A program made the translations under genes and the position numbers. A model generated the notes under the pieces. The model saw only the letters and a program-made list of their open reading frames with translations. It ran no database searches and had not been told where the DNA came from. A stretch of 13,843 nucleotides of DNA from JBPOJN01 sp052033505 (GTDB lineage Bacteria > UBA10199 > JACPAL01 > GCA-016699445): the NCBI GenBank assembly GCA_052033505.1, contig JBPOJN010000055.1, positions 1 to 13,843 of the forward strand, written 5' to 3'. Below, in pieces: positions 1 to 6,377 of this stretch. Each line of letters opens with the position of its first letter. Position 1 is the stretch's first letter.

Positions 1-1038
1 GAAATCGCTATCGACGACCGCCATCAGATCGGACAAAAGACCCGCCAGGTTTTGGGTGTTGTTATTCAAAACTCTCAAGAGCTCGGCGATGTCGTCAGGT
101 AAGCCGTTCTTCACCAACTCGGCGGACAAGTCTTTGAGTCGTTTCAAATCCGATAAGAGAAATTTCAAAGTTTGAAAGGTGACCGGCCTACCTAAGGCCT
201 GTAGGGACTTGCAGACCTTCAGCAAAGCGATCTCGGCCACTTTTTTGTAGTACTCTTCGGTCCAGACGAGCGAACTGATGTACTTATCTTTTTGCTCACT
301 CGGGTTGCCGCGCCCTAAGGGATTGTACGTATTGGACCAAGAAGGTTTCGCGAGGCCGAAATAATAAAAATCCTTTTCCCGCTTGGCCGCCTTCACCACG
401 GCGGCGATGCGTTCCAGCAGGTCCTTATCCCCTTTCATGTCGATAATGATGGCCCCGCAGCCCCAGAGGATATCGTGCACCAAGGCTGGCACAATCCCTC
501 CCTCGGTCTTGGCCGCTCCGGTCACGCCCAGGATGTGGGTGTGCATCATGCGGGATTCATCCGAGACGTAGACAGGCTTTCCGGTCTCGGCATCAATACC
601 GGCGAAATAGGCATCAGGGCCGCTTTTTCGACGGCCTTGCTCGAAATGACGCCTAGAGAAGCGTCTCAAGACCGGCTTCGAATCGACTATTTTTCTTCGG
701 AAAGGCAGGAAAAGGACGCTTAACGGGAAGGACAACACAATAGCGCCGACCAGACACAGAAAGACAAAAGTACCGGCATAAATCAGGATACGGTTCAGAG
801 GGTCCGGAACATTCCGGCCACCCAAAAGGCCGACGACTTCTGAAAAAACTCGGCTCAAAAAAAGACCCGCCTTACCGGAAGTAAGTAAGAAGTATCCGGT
901 CAGCAGGGTTCCCGCGAGCAGGCCTGCCATGAGTCGATAATAAATTTTTCCCATTCTTTGGGAGCGTTTGGCCAAACTCTCGCCAACCGCATGGCCCAAC
1001 GAGAAAAGCGGAAGCCAACTTTCAAATCCCGAGTTCAT
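1..1038 (-). CDS. virD4: VirD4/TraD-type type IV coupling protein, N-terminal 346 residues (C-terminus outside window)
   Basis: Inner-membrane ATPase expected to bring the relaxase-DNA complex to the secretion channel. The reading frame is open from the ATG at 1038 to the left edge without a stop. Two N-terminal membrane segments are visible (about residues 36-54 and 84-105), as in VirD4/TraD proteins. A P-loop follows at residues 171-178 (GVTGAAKT), and a Walker B-like strand AIIIDMKGD at 196-204 carries the D-x-K-G signature common in coupling proteins. The P-loop is odd: alanine replaces the glycine normally found before the lysine. The start is supported by AGGAGGT eight bases upstream. 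It overlaps the relaxase-like gene upstream by 17 bases, so the two are probably translated together. The C-terminal part and any all-alpha domain are not in the window. The family call is firm; the precise subfamily is not. Confidence 0.88.
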   Translation of the reverse strand, partial: MNSGFESWLPLFSLGHAVGESLAKRSQRMGKIYYRLMAGLLAGTLLTGYFLLTSGKAGLFLSRVFSEVVGLLGGRNVPDPLNRILIYAGTFVFLCLVGAIVLSFPLSVLFLPFRRKIVDSKPVLRRFSRRHFEQGRRKSGPDAYFAGIDAETGKPVYVSDESRMMHTHILGVTGAAKTEGGIVPALVHDILWGCGAIIIDMKGDKDLLERIAAVVKAAKREKDFYYFGLAKPSWSNTYNPLGRGNPSEQKDKYISSLVWTEEYYKKVAEIALLKVCKSLQALGRPVTFQTLKFLLSDLKRLKDLSAELVKNGLPDDIAELLRVLNNNTQNLAGLLSDLMAVVDSDF

Positions 1039-1774
1039 TTTTCATGACCTCCTGAAGGGAGACCGCTTCCCGGCATCGCGAGCCGATCCAGTGATCGGGG
1101 GGCGGCAAAGGTTGAGGCAGAGGAAAAAAGAAAAAGCGCGGATTGTTTTCGGAAAGAGTTATTAGCCCCTCAATGACCGACCGGGCGCGATAGAAATAGA
1201 GAACAAAGTCCGGTCCTCCTTGGGGCCGGGCGTAGTAGTCGTAAATCTCCCGATAGCGGTTGAAGCTTTTTTGGGAAAATTGAATTTCGACGAAGACGAC
1301 CTTATTTTTCTCCTGAAACGCGCCGTCCGGGATCTTGGGCTTTCCTTCCCCTTTGCGTCTTAATTCGCGTTCCGTGATCCAGCGGGCGACCTTCCGATGT
1401 TCGAAATAGAAACGGATTCGGGCGCAGGCCAAGTCATGATCCAAAGTCGTAAGTTCGCTTAGTGAGGGCAAGGAAAGATCCTCATTATCTTGACCTTCCT
1501 GAGAGATCGTCTCCAAACCCTTGCGGGCCAGGAGGTAAACCGTCATTCCCTGTTTCTTGATTGTATGGAGATAACCGGCCTGGACCAGACGATAGAGACG
1601 ATAATAAAAAGACGGCAATTGCGTTCTCTTCAAAGGGAGTTCTTCCGGCTCAAATTTCTCAAAGATCAATTCCAGCGTCAAAAACCGATGTTTCGATAGA
1701 AGCCGAAACAGTTCTTTATCCCGGTCATTTAATCTTATTTTTTCCTTCTCCTTCTTCTCTTTTTTTAATTCCAT
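1022..1774 (-). CDS. replication-relaxation family protein, candidate MOBC-type relaxase
   Basis: 250 residues. A Lys/Glu-rich start (1-15) precedes a winged-helix-like region (about 15-90: NDRDKELFRLLSKHRFLTLELI, then SFYYRLYRLVQAGYL). Next comes LDHDLACARIRFYF (111-124), typical of the replication-relaxation family. The second half has IPDG (148-151), then VFVEIQFSQKS (160-170) and RYREIYDYY (173-181), a layout resembling the PD-(D/E)xK nuclease fold proposed for MOBC relaxases such as CloDF13 MobC and pAD1 TraX. A proline-rich stretch lies at 218-227. In known MOBC systems the relaxase cuts oriT and is passed to the coupling protein. Here the coupling protein gene follows with a 17-base overlap and a repeat-rich candidate oriT lies just upstream. 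An AGAGG ribosome site precedes the ATG. The family is fairly sure; catalytic relaxase activity is inferred. It could instead be a DNA-binding accessory or replication initiator protein. Confidence 0.75.
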   Translation of the reverse strand: MELKKEKKEKEKIRLNDRDKELFRLLSKHRFLTLELIFEKFEPEELPLKRTQLPSFYYRLYRLVQAGYLHTIKKQGMTVYLLARKGLETISQEGQDNEDLSLPSLSELTTLDHDLACARIRFYFEHRKVARWITERELRRKGEGKPKIPDGAFQEKNKVVFVEIQFSQKSFNRYREIYDYYARPQGGPDFVLYFYRARSVIEGLITLSENNPRFFFFPLPQPLPPPDHWIGSRCREAVSLQEVMKNELGI

Positions 1775-1831
1775 TTTTCTTAATCCTCTTCACTTCTCTG
1801 CACTCTGATTTTAAAAATTTTCTTACCTCCC

Positions 1832-1967
1832 ATTCGCCTCCTCTCGCCCCCGAAGTGGTTGGTTGCCCACCCTCTCTAACCTCACTCAATTATTAACGTA
1901 GAGAGAGGGTGGGCAACCAAGCCAATGCCTGACATTGGCAACGAAGGGGGCGAAATCAGAGGCGAAT
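1832..1967. repeat. three-part nested inverted repeat around a perfect 19-bp stem
   Basis: Innermost arms: TTGGTTGCCCACCCTCTCT at 1859-1877 and its exact reverse complement at 1902-1920, separated by 24 bases. The next pair outward is TCGCCCCC (1844-1851) with GGGGGCGA (1946-1953). The outermost pair is ATTCGCCTC (1832-1840) with GAGGCGAAT (1959-1967). The right side is longer because it contains an extra self-complementary hairpin at 1921-1939. Neither strand has a run of T after the stem, so it does not look like an intrinsic terminator. Confidence 0.9.
1921..1939. repeat. short perfect hairpin within the candidate oriT, with a third repeat copy downstream
   Basis: GCCAATG (1921-1927), loop CCTGA, CATTGGC (1933-1939). 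TGCCAATG recurs at 1974-1981 and can pair instead with CATTGGCA at 1933-1940. An 8-bp direct repeat GCTTTGCA lies at 1981-1988 and 2000-2007. These could be protein-binding repeats or alternative hairpins. Confidence 0.75.
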
Positions 1968-1993
1968 CCTTTGTGCCAATGCTTTGCAAAACG

Positions 1994-2239
1994 TTAAGTG
2001 CTTTGCATCGAGACCTCCTCCTTTTTGAACGGAAACAGGACGTAATCCCCGTCTTTCGAAGTGAGGTTTAAGCGAATCGCGATCGACTCGACCTTGCCGT
2101 CGTCTTTGCAATTATTGAAGGCGACGCCGACCTTGGTCCAAATGGTTTTCGATCCCTCTTTGGAGTCCAGATGGATGGGAGCCGAGATCGTCCAGTCGGG
2201 TCCTTGCTTAGGTCTAGGTTCGGTTTTGGATTCGTTCAT
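1994..2239 (-). CDS. small conserved-looking protein of the conjugation operon, function unknown
   Basis: 81 residues, hydrophilic, with no signal peptide or membrane segment, so probably cytoplasmic. A charged start (NESKTEPRPKQGPDW) is followed by KTIWTKVGVAFNNCKDDGKVESIAIRLNLT, then a basic/acidic tail (FPFKKEE). The pattern of a W-x-x-[IV]-G-V-A-F strand followed by an x-I-x-[IVL]-x-L strand resembles small beta-rich proteins often encoded near plasmid and ICE transfer genes, whose role is unknown to me. A good AGGAG site lies seven bases before the ATG. It starts 17 bases after the beta-barrel gene and is the last gene of the T4SS run, directly beside the repeat-rich candidate oriT. A role at transfer DNA, for instance single-strand or oriT binding, is only a guess. 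Confidence 0.7.
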   Translation of the reverse strand: MNESKTEPRPKQGPDWTISAPIHLDSKEGSKTIWTKVGVAFNNCKDDGKVESIAIRLNLTSKDGDYVLFPFKKEEVSMQST

Positions 2240-2256
2240 AGGGTTCTCCTTTGTGG

Positions 2257-2877
2257 TTAAAAAGCGACCTGCACGGTGAATGGAACTTGGACCGCCGGAA
2301 CGATTCCGGAGGCTCGAAAAGTGACGGGGAGTTTAAGGGAAACGCCGACGGCCCACCGAAAGGTTGGGCGGTATTCGATCCCCAGTTGAGGGACGAAGGT
2401 TAAGTTAAAATGATTCGCACGAGGTGGAGCCGGAAGGAGCGTATTGAATCGGTCGCGGAATTCCACGTCTCTTCGCTTGAAATACTGAAAGCCGGTTCCG
2501 AGACCGGCAAATGGTTTCCAAGGTTGCCAGGAACGGCCGCCGAAGTAATAGCGACCTCCGAAGATCCAATGAAAGAGATCTACGGCTTCCCGATAAGTCC
2601 CTTCCACGCCCCCGAGAGTCGTCTTGCGGTACGTGAGTCGGGAGAGCAGCGAATAGCCGAAAGAGTAATCGAAAGCGAAAGATCGAAGATCGTTTCCGAA
2701 CTCATAAACGCCTGCGATTCCTATCGGGAGCCCCGGTGCCCAAGATAAGTGTCCGCCCGGGTCTCGGTGAGACTGGAATGAGAATCCAAACTCAGGACCC
2801 AAGGCGAAGCGGTTTTTGGCCTCCACCGCTTGTGGGAGAAGAAACAGCAAAGACAGAAGAATGAGTTTTGTTTTCAT
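2257..2877 (-). CDS. outer-membrane beta-barrel protein encoded in the T4SS operon
   Basis: 206 residues. A clear signal peptide (MKTKLILLSLLFLLPQAVEA, cut after residue 20) precedes a mature protein of alternating aromatic/hydrophobic strands with Gly and Tyr/Phe-rich turns (FALGPEFGFSF, FAFDYSFGYSLLSRL, HWIFGGRYYFGG, FAGLGTGFQYF, FVPQLGIEYRP, AVGVSLKLP). It ends in a C-terminal phenylalanine (TVQVAF), the usual signal for outer-membrane barrel assembly. The size suits an 8-strand barrel of the OmpW/OmpA-barrel type. Its ATG overlaps the VirB10 stop by four bases (ATGA), so it is translationally tied to the channel genes. Its own ribosome site is weak. Canonical VirB systems have no such gene; it may help the outer-membrane part of the channel, or protect or mark the cell surface. 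I do not recognise a specific family. Confidence 0.75.
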   Translation of the reverse strand: MKTKLILLSLLFLLPQAVEAKNRFALGPEFGFSFQSHRDPGGHLSWAPGLPIGIAGVYEFGNDLRSFAFDYSFGYSLLSRLTYRKTTLGGVEGTYREAVDLFHWIFGGRYYFGGRSWQPWKPFAGLGTGFQYFKRRDVEFRDRFNTLLPAPPRANHFNLTFVPQLGIEYRPTFRWAVGVSLKLPVTFRASGIVPAVQVPFTVQVAF

Positions 2878-3764
2878 AAAGGTCGATCCACCATGATCTT
2901 GATGCGTTTTTTGGCGCGAATGGTGAGAACGGGCGTGGCTTGCGTATTGCGGTAATGGTTCCAGTCTTTGCCTGCGTCCTGGATCGCTCCTTGGTGTGTT
3001 CCTCTTAAAAAAGTGTCTCCGTAGCTCGATCCTCCCGGCATGAAGACCCCGGTCGAGCCGATGGCTGCTCCCGAAAGAATGGACATGGCCCGGCCCATTT
3101 TTTTGTCTTTGAGATGGCCTTCGGCGTCGGCGACCCCGGAGAAAGGAGCGTCTTTGCCATTGGGGAAAACGAGACGGGTGAAACGCACCTGAAGCCTGTC
3201 CTCGATCAGGCCTTCCGTTTGACCGAAGAGTTGGCTTCCTTTCGGAATCAGGAGACGTCCTTCTTGGATATGGTCCGACGTGAGTTTGGCGACGACGGGG
3301 ATGCCTCGATTGTTGGCGATTACCGTTTTTTCAATCACGGCTTCGAGTTCGGTCCCCATGGGGATACCCAATTCTCCACGGGTTTCTCCCGATCCGTCGG
3401 AGGTAAAGATGACCATCGAACCGACAGGCGGAAGCGGGACATTTTGTGGAATGTGAGAGGCTGGTTTTTCTTCATTCTTCTGTTTTTCGATGAGTTTTTT
3501 TTCGGAGCCTCCCAAGGAAGCCAAGTAGTCGGAGCTGATTTCATGATCCGGAATGGTCTGCCGCGCCGCGAGGTCGTCTTTAGAGTTGGGATTCGATCGG
3601 TTTGAGCGCGAAGAATGCAAAAGCAGAACGAGACCTAAGAAAGCAAAGCCCAAAGAGCCGAAGACCGTCCAACGTTTCAGACGAGGACTCCATGTTTTGA
3701 ATGCGGTCTTTGGAGATTCCTTTCCGAGAACTTGGTTCGCGATGAGATCAGGATCTATCGTCAT
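2874..3764 (-). CDS. virB10: VirB10/TrbI-like T4SS protein, short form
   Basis: 296 residues. VirB10 spans both membranes and links the inner-membrane ATPases to the outer-membrane core. Visible: a cytoplasmic N-terminus, one membrane segment (about 33-50), a charged periplasmic linker (55-105), a short proline stretch (PQNVPLPPVG, 106-115), then the conserved beta-barrel core. The core contains GIPMGTELEAVIEKTVIANN (133-152), PVVAKL, GRLLIPKGSQLFGQTEG (169-185) and FTRLVFPNGK (195-204), the family hallmarks. The Gly-rich stretch 224-250 corresponds to the antenna region, and the end TIRAKKRIKIMVDRPL is typical. It is shorter than the usual ~380-450 residues, mainly because the proline-rich linker is much reduced. 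The start overlaps the VirB9 stop by four bases; a GAGG site lies nine bases upstream of the ATG. Confidence 0.88.
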   Translation of the reverse strand: MTIDPDLIANQVLGKESPKTAFKTWSPRLKRWTVFGSLGFAFLGLVLLLHSSRSNRSNPNSKDDLAARQTIPDHEISSDYLASLGGSEKKLIEKQKNEEKPASHIPQNVPLPPVGSMVIFTSDGSGETRGELGIPMGTELEAVIEKTVIANNRGIPVVAKLTSDHIQEGRLLIPKGSQLFGQTEGLIEDRLQVRFTRLVFPNGKDAPFSGVADAEGHLKDKKMGRAMSILSGAAIGSTGVFMPGGSSYGDTFLRGTHQGAIQDAGKDWNHYRNTQATPVLTIRAKKRIKIMVDRPL

Positions 3765-4534
3765 AAAGAAATCCTCACTTCCGGCCCCGGCACGTTTTCT
3801 TCCGTCACGCGCAGGACCAAAACTTGGTCATGATCGAGGGAGACTTTAGGAATAATCGCCATTCCGAAAACGCTCTCGCCCTTGGCGAGCGTCGCATTTT
3901 CTAAATGGAACGAAGTCGGCACGGGCCTGGCGGCCAAGGCCGTCGTGCCTTTCATGCCGCCTAACGTTTCGAGGGAGACGTTGATTTCGGTAATGGTCAG
4001 CGGTGTAGGGCCTTGGTTGGAGAGTTTCAGAGGCAGAAGAATATGATCGCCGACGGTCGCCACATACTCCACGCGTGCGAGCAAGGCTCCCGCATGAGCG
4101 GCACTACCCAAACGGCGCATCGTCCAAGGAGCGGCCAGAAATTTAAGATCGGACGGGAAATCGGGACGTTCTAAAGGAATGCGTTTCGGGGCCGGTGGCT
4201 CTCGTAAGACCAGACTCACTAAATCTTCGCCTCCACCATTCACGGCAACCAGCCGCAAGGTCGCGATGGTCTTGTCGCCGAAGTCGATGAAGAGATTGGT
4301 GCGCGCGCCGGCCTGAAGGGGTGTTACCATCATTTTTTCGCCGTACACTTCGACTTGAAAATAAGGCCGGGTTTTTCCTGTCACCGAACGCGGGATTTTC
4401 GGCAGGACGAACATCGCTCCTTTTTCCAAATCGACGGAGATCGAAAAATTCGCGTGCTCGCCCGAAGCGAGGAAATGTTCCTCCGCCGCCGCGGGCAAAG
4501 AGAAGAAGACGAAGATGAGAAGAAGTTTTTTCAC
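3761..4534 (-). CDS. virB9: VirB9/TrbG-like periplasmic/outer-membrane T4SS protein, divergent C-terminal half
   Basis: 257 residues with a signal peptide (MKKLLLIFVFFSLPAAA, cleavage near 17). The N-terminal domain reads VEVYGEKMMVTPLQAGARTNLFIDFGDKTIATLRL (61-95), matching the VirB9 pattern of a beta-domain followed by the TNL motif. VirB9 forms the outer-membrane core with VirB10 and VirB7. The C-terminal half (about 150-257) reads like an immunoglobulin-type beta-sandwich (ARVEYVATVGDHILLPLKLSNQGPTPLTITEINVSLE), and I do not find the F-D-D-G-x-x-T motif typical of the VirB9 C-domain. The start is GTG in a GTGA overlap with the VirB8 stop. No good ribosome site precedes it, which suggests dependence on translation of VirB8. 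Its place between VirB8 and VirB10 supports the call; a different periplasmic accessory protein is possible. Confidence 0.72.
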   Translation of the reverse strand: MKKLLLIFVFFSLPAAAEEHFLASGEHANFSISVDLEKGAMFVLPKIPRSVTGKTRPYFQVEVYGEKMMVTPLQAGARTNLFIDFGDKTIATLRLVAVNGGGEDLVSLVLREPPAPKRIPLERPDFPSDLKFLAAPWTMRRLGSAAHAGALLARVEYVATVGDHILLPLKLSNQGPTPLTITEINVSLETLGGMKGTTALAARPVPTSFHLENATLAKGESVFGMAIIPKVSLDHDQVLVLRVTEENVPGPEVRISL

Positions 4535-5253
4535 GGGGCTTTTGATCCCGTTGATTCCGGAAGGACTTTTTGCGGGCCCATCATCTCTTCGAGCGGGACA
4601 ATATGCTGGCGATAATCCTCCACCAAAAGGCCATTCGGCGTCCGTTCCGTCCGTGGCACCTGGGCAATCGTCAATCTGGCGATAAAGCCTCTTTTGGTGG
4701 GAGGCGCATGGGGATCTTCCAGAGGCGTCGTCGATGTGATGCCCCGCACATCGAGGTAAATCCGCGTCGGCATCCTCGAGGTGATATTCATGTCCTTAAA
4801 TTCCGCTTGGGTTTGAATTCCGGCCCGCGTGATTTTTTGGACGAAGTTTTGAGCTTTTAAATCCCTTAAGTGAGCCGCTTGGAACTTTTTGGTCATGAGG
4901 TTCAAAGCGCGTGCGAAGTCTTTGTGGAAGGTGAGACTATTGACCTCGAGATAAGCCCGAAGAAAATCCTTCGCGAACGCCGCAATCTCGATGTCCGAAG
5001 GAGCGTTATTCGCCTCAAGGTCGCGAATCACGACGGCATTGCCGATTTGATCGACCCTTACGACGACCGGAGGCTTTCTGGTCGCGAAGATCACCGCACC
5101 GGAAAGAAAGAGAACGGCTAAGACCAACAAGACCATCAACCAACGCAATGTTTCCGCATGAGCGATCCAGTAACCCCAGAGTTCGTTTTTTTGATGATGA
5201 GGATGAGAAGTTTGCTCCGGAAAGATGTGTGAGAGAAAATTTTTGATCCTCAT
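4531..5253 (-). CDS. virB8: VirB8/TrbF-like inner-membrane T4SS assembly protein
   Basis: 240 residues. VirB8 proteins sit in the inner membrane with a periplasmic NTF2-like domain and help nucleate the channel. Visible: a short cytoplasmic tail with WGYWIAHAETLRW (26-38), typical of TrbF, one membrane segment (about 37-57), then a periplasmic domain containing DIEIAAFAKDFLRAYLEVNS (87-106), IYLDVRGITS and RLTIAQVPRTERTPNGLLVEDYR (193-215). The last stretch matches the TrbF pattern of an N-P/N-x-G-L-x-V turn before the final strand. ATG overlaps the VirB6 stop by four bases; GAGGG eight bases upstream is a good ribosome site. The call rests on topology, size, motif and place in the trb-like order. 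Confidence 0.85.
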   Translation of the reverse strand: MRIKNFLSHIFPEQTSHPHHQKNELWGYWIAHAETLRWLMVLLVLAVLFLSGAVIFATRKPPVVVRVDQIGNAVVIRDLEANNAPSDIEIAAFAKDFLRAYLEVNSLTFHKDFARALNLMTKKFQAAHLRDLKAQNFVQKITRAGIQTQAEFKDMNITSRMPTRIYLDVRGITSTTPLEDPHAPPTKRGFIARLTIAQVPRTERTPNGLLVEDYRQHIVPLEEMMGPQKVLPESTGSKAP

Positions 5254-6377
5254 TTTTTATTCCCTCTGGAAGCGGAACTATTCCGGGAGTTCAAATAGCG
5301 AGGGCTATAAGGGCCGGAAGACGGATGTTGAGGAGTCGTAGGAATCGCATTTCCCGGATGTTCGAAGGGTTTCGATTTTTCCCCTTGGGAGGGATTTTGA
5401 GGAGAGGACGTAAGACTTTTAATCCCGCTTCGCAGATAACCCAAACCTCCCGCCGCAATGAGAGACACGCCCATCCCTAGGGCCGGAGCGCTGCCGTACA
5501 CGAGGGCTGCGGAAAGAAACGGAGCGGAGAGAAGCATGAAAGCATACACGACGGCTTCCGCGAGAAGCCCTAAGCTATCCATGTTTAGAAAGAAATTTTG
5601 AGCGTCCCCTGTAAAAACGCCGATGGGACCGCCAGGCGTGCTTTCACTGCCTGCAATCCAGGAAGACGCGGAGGAAAGATGTCCTTTGATGAGGAAACCG
5701 GCGACCACCGGCCAGAGGGCGACCGAGATCACCATTTTAAGCCAGGAGGACCAGGTATTGACTCCGGGAATAATGGACGGAGGGATGATGAACGGGACCA
5801 TCGCGGCCAAAAACATCATCACGCAATTTTGGGCGGACTGCAGAAATTTGTAGAAGATGAAGAAAGCGGAGAGGGCCAGCATTTCGAGGCCCTTCATTAG
5901 GTATTCGTAAATGCGATTGAAAAAGTCGGAGGCGATGTTTTTGCCGAGGGTCTTTGGATTCCACGAGTCCTCTTCGGCAGTCGTGTCCGTCTTGTCTTTC
6001 CCTTCGTCTTTGATTTTTTCGATGCGTCCTTCGAGCGCCCGATTCATATCCGCCAAAGTCGGACCCGGCATGAGTTGATCGCCGACGGATTGGGCCGCTC
6101 CCCAAAAAGAACCTTGGATCGTGCCTGCGCTATGGATGAAGAGGACGACGAAGAGAAGCCGCGCGAGGAGATGGCCCCATTGAAAGCGTACGTCCCCTTC
6201 CAAGGCTCCCGAAGCCAATTGCTTCAAGATACCGAGCAAAAAACAGGTCGTAATCATGCCCCATTTTGCCGTCGTCATGCCGGGAGAGGCCGTCGCCTGC
6301 TCCAAGGACGAAGCCCAAACCGGGAGAGGACTTAAGAATCCTATGAAGAGGAGAAACCATTTCGTCGTGGCTATCAT
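5250..6377 (-). CDS. virB6: VirB6/TrbL-like polytopic inner-membrane channel protein
   Basis: 375 residues. It starts with a cleavable-looking signal peptide (to VWA, residue 22), as in TrbL. Several membrane segments follow: about 41-57, 70-86, 164-180, 186-204, 212-230, 269-296 and 300-315. A long charged, presumably periplasmic, loop with KIKDEGKDKTDTTAEEDSW lies at 118-139, and the hydrophilic tail is rich in Ser, Pro and Asn (320-375). VirB6/TrbL forms the inner-membrane part of the DNA path. The ATG sits in an ATGA overlap with the VirB5 stop. Just before it, the message contains a 10-base palindrome TGGGGCCCCA (6378-6387) rather than a clean ribosome site, so coupled translation is likely. 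Sequence conservation in this family is low; topology and gene order carry the call. Confidence 0.83.
   Translation of the reverse strand: MIATTKWFLLFIGFLSPLPVWASSLEQATASPGMTTAKWGMITTCFLLGILKQLASGALEGDVRFQWGHLLARLLFVVLFIHSAGTIQGSFWGAAQSVGDQLMPGPTLADMNRALEGRIEKIKDEGKDKTDTTAEEDSWNPKTLGKNIASDFFNRIYEYLMKGLEMLALSAFFIFYKFLQSAQNCVMMFLAAMVPFIIPPSIIPGVNTWSSWLKMVISVALWPVVAGFLIKGHLSSASSWIAGSESTPGGPIGVFTGDAQNFFLNMDSLGLLAEAVVYAFMLLSAPFLSAALVYGSAPALGMGVSLIAAGGLGYLRSGIKSLTSSPQNPSQGEKSKPFEHPGNAIPTTPQHPSSGPYSPRYLNSRNSSASRGNKK

Larger units (their letters stand above)
1775..1993. other. noncoding gap with nested inverted repeats, candidate origin of transfer (oriT)
   Basis: This 219-base gap separates the end of the secretion operon from the relaxase/coupling protein pair. 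I see no gene in it. It holds a long imperfect palindrome (1832-1967), a small hairpin in its right arm (1921-1939) and further short repeats up to 2007. Transfer origins usually consist of inverted repeats near the relaxase gene, which fits the position. No nick site can be named, because MOBC nick sequences are not conserved enough to recognise by eye. A regulatory region for the relaxase unit is the main alternative. Confidence 0.5.

Noticed and set aside
383..723. Plus-strand open frames opposite the coupling protein
   Set aside because: They lie antisense to a clear coupling-protein frame with P-loop and Walker B motifs and show no recognisable protein features.
1859..1920. Perfect 19-bp stem read as an intrinsic transcription terminator
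   Set aside because: No T run follows either arm, the loop is 24 bases, and the stem is part of a larger nested palindrome; oriT or regulation fits better.
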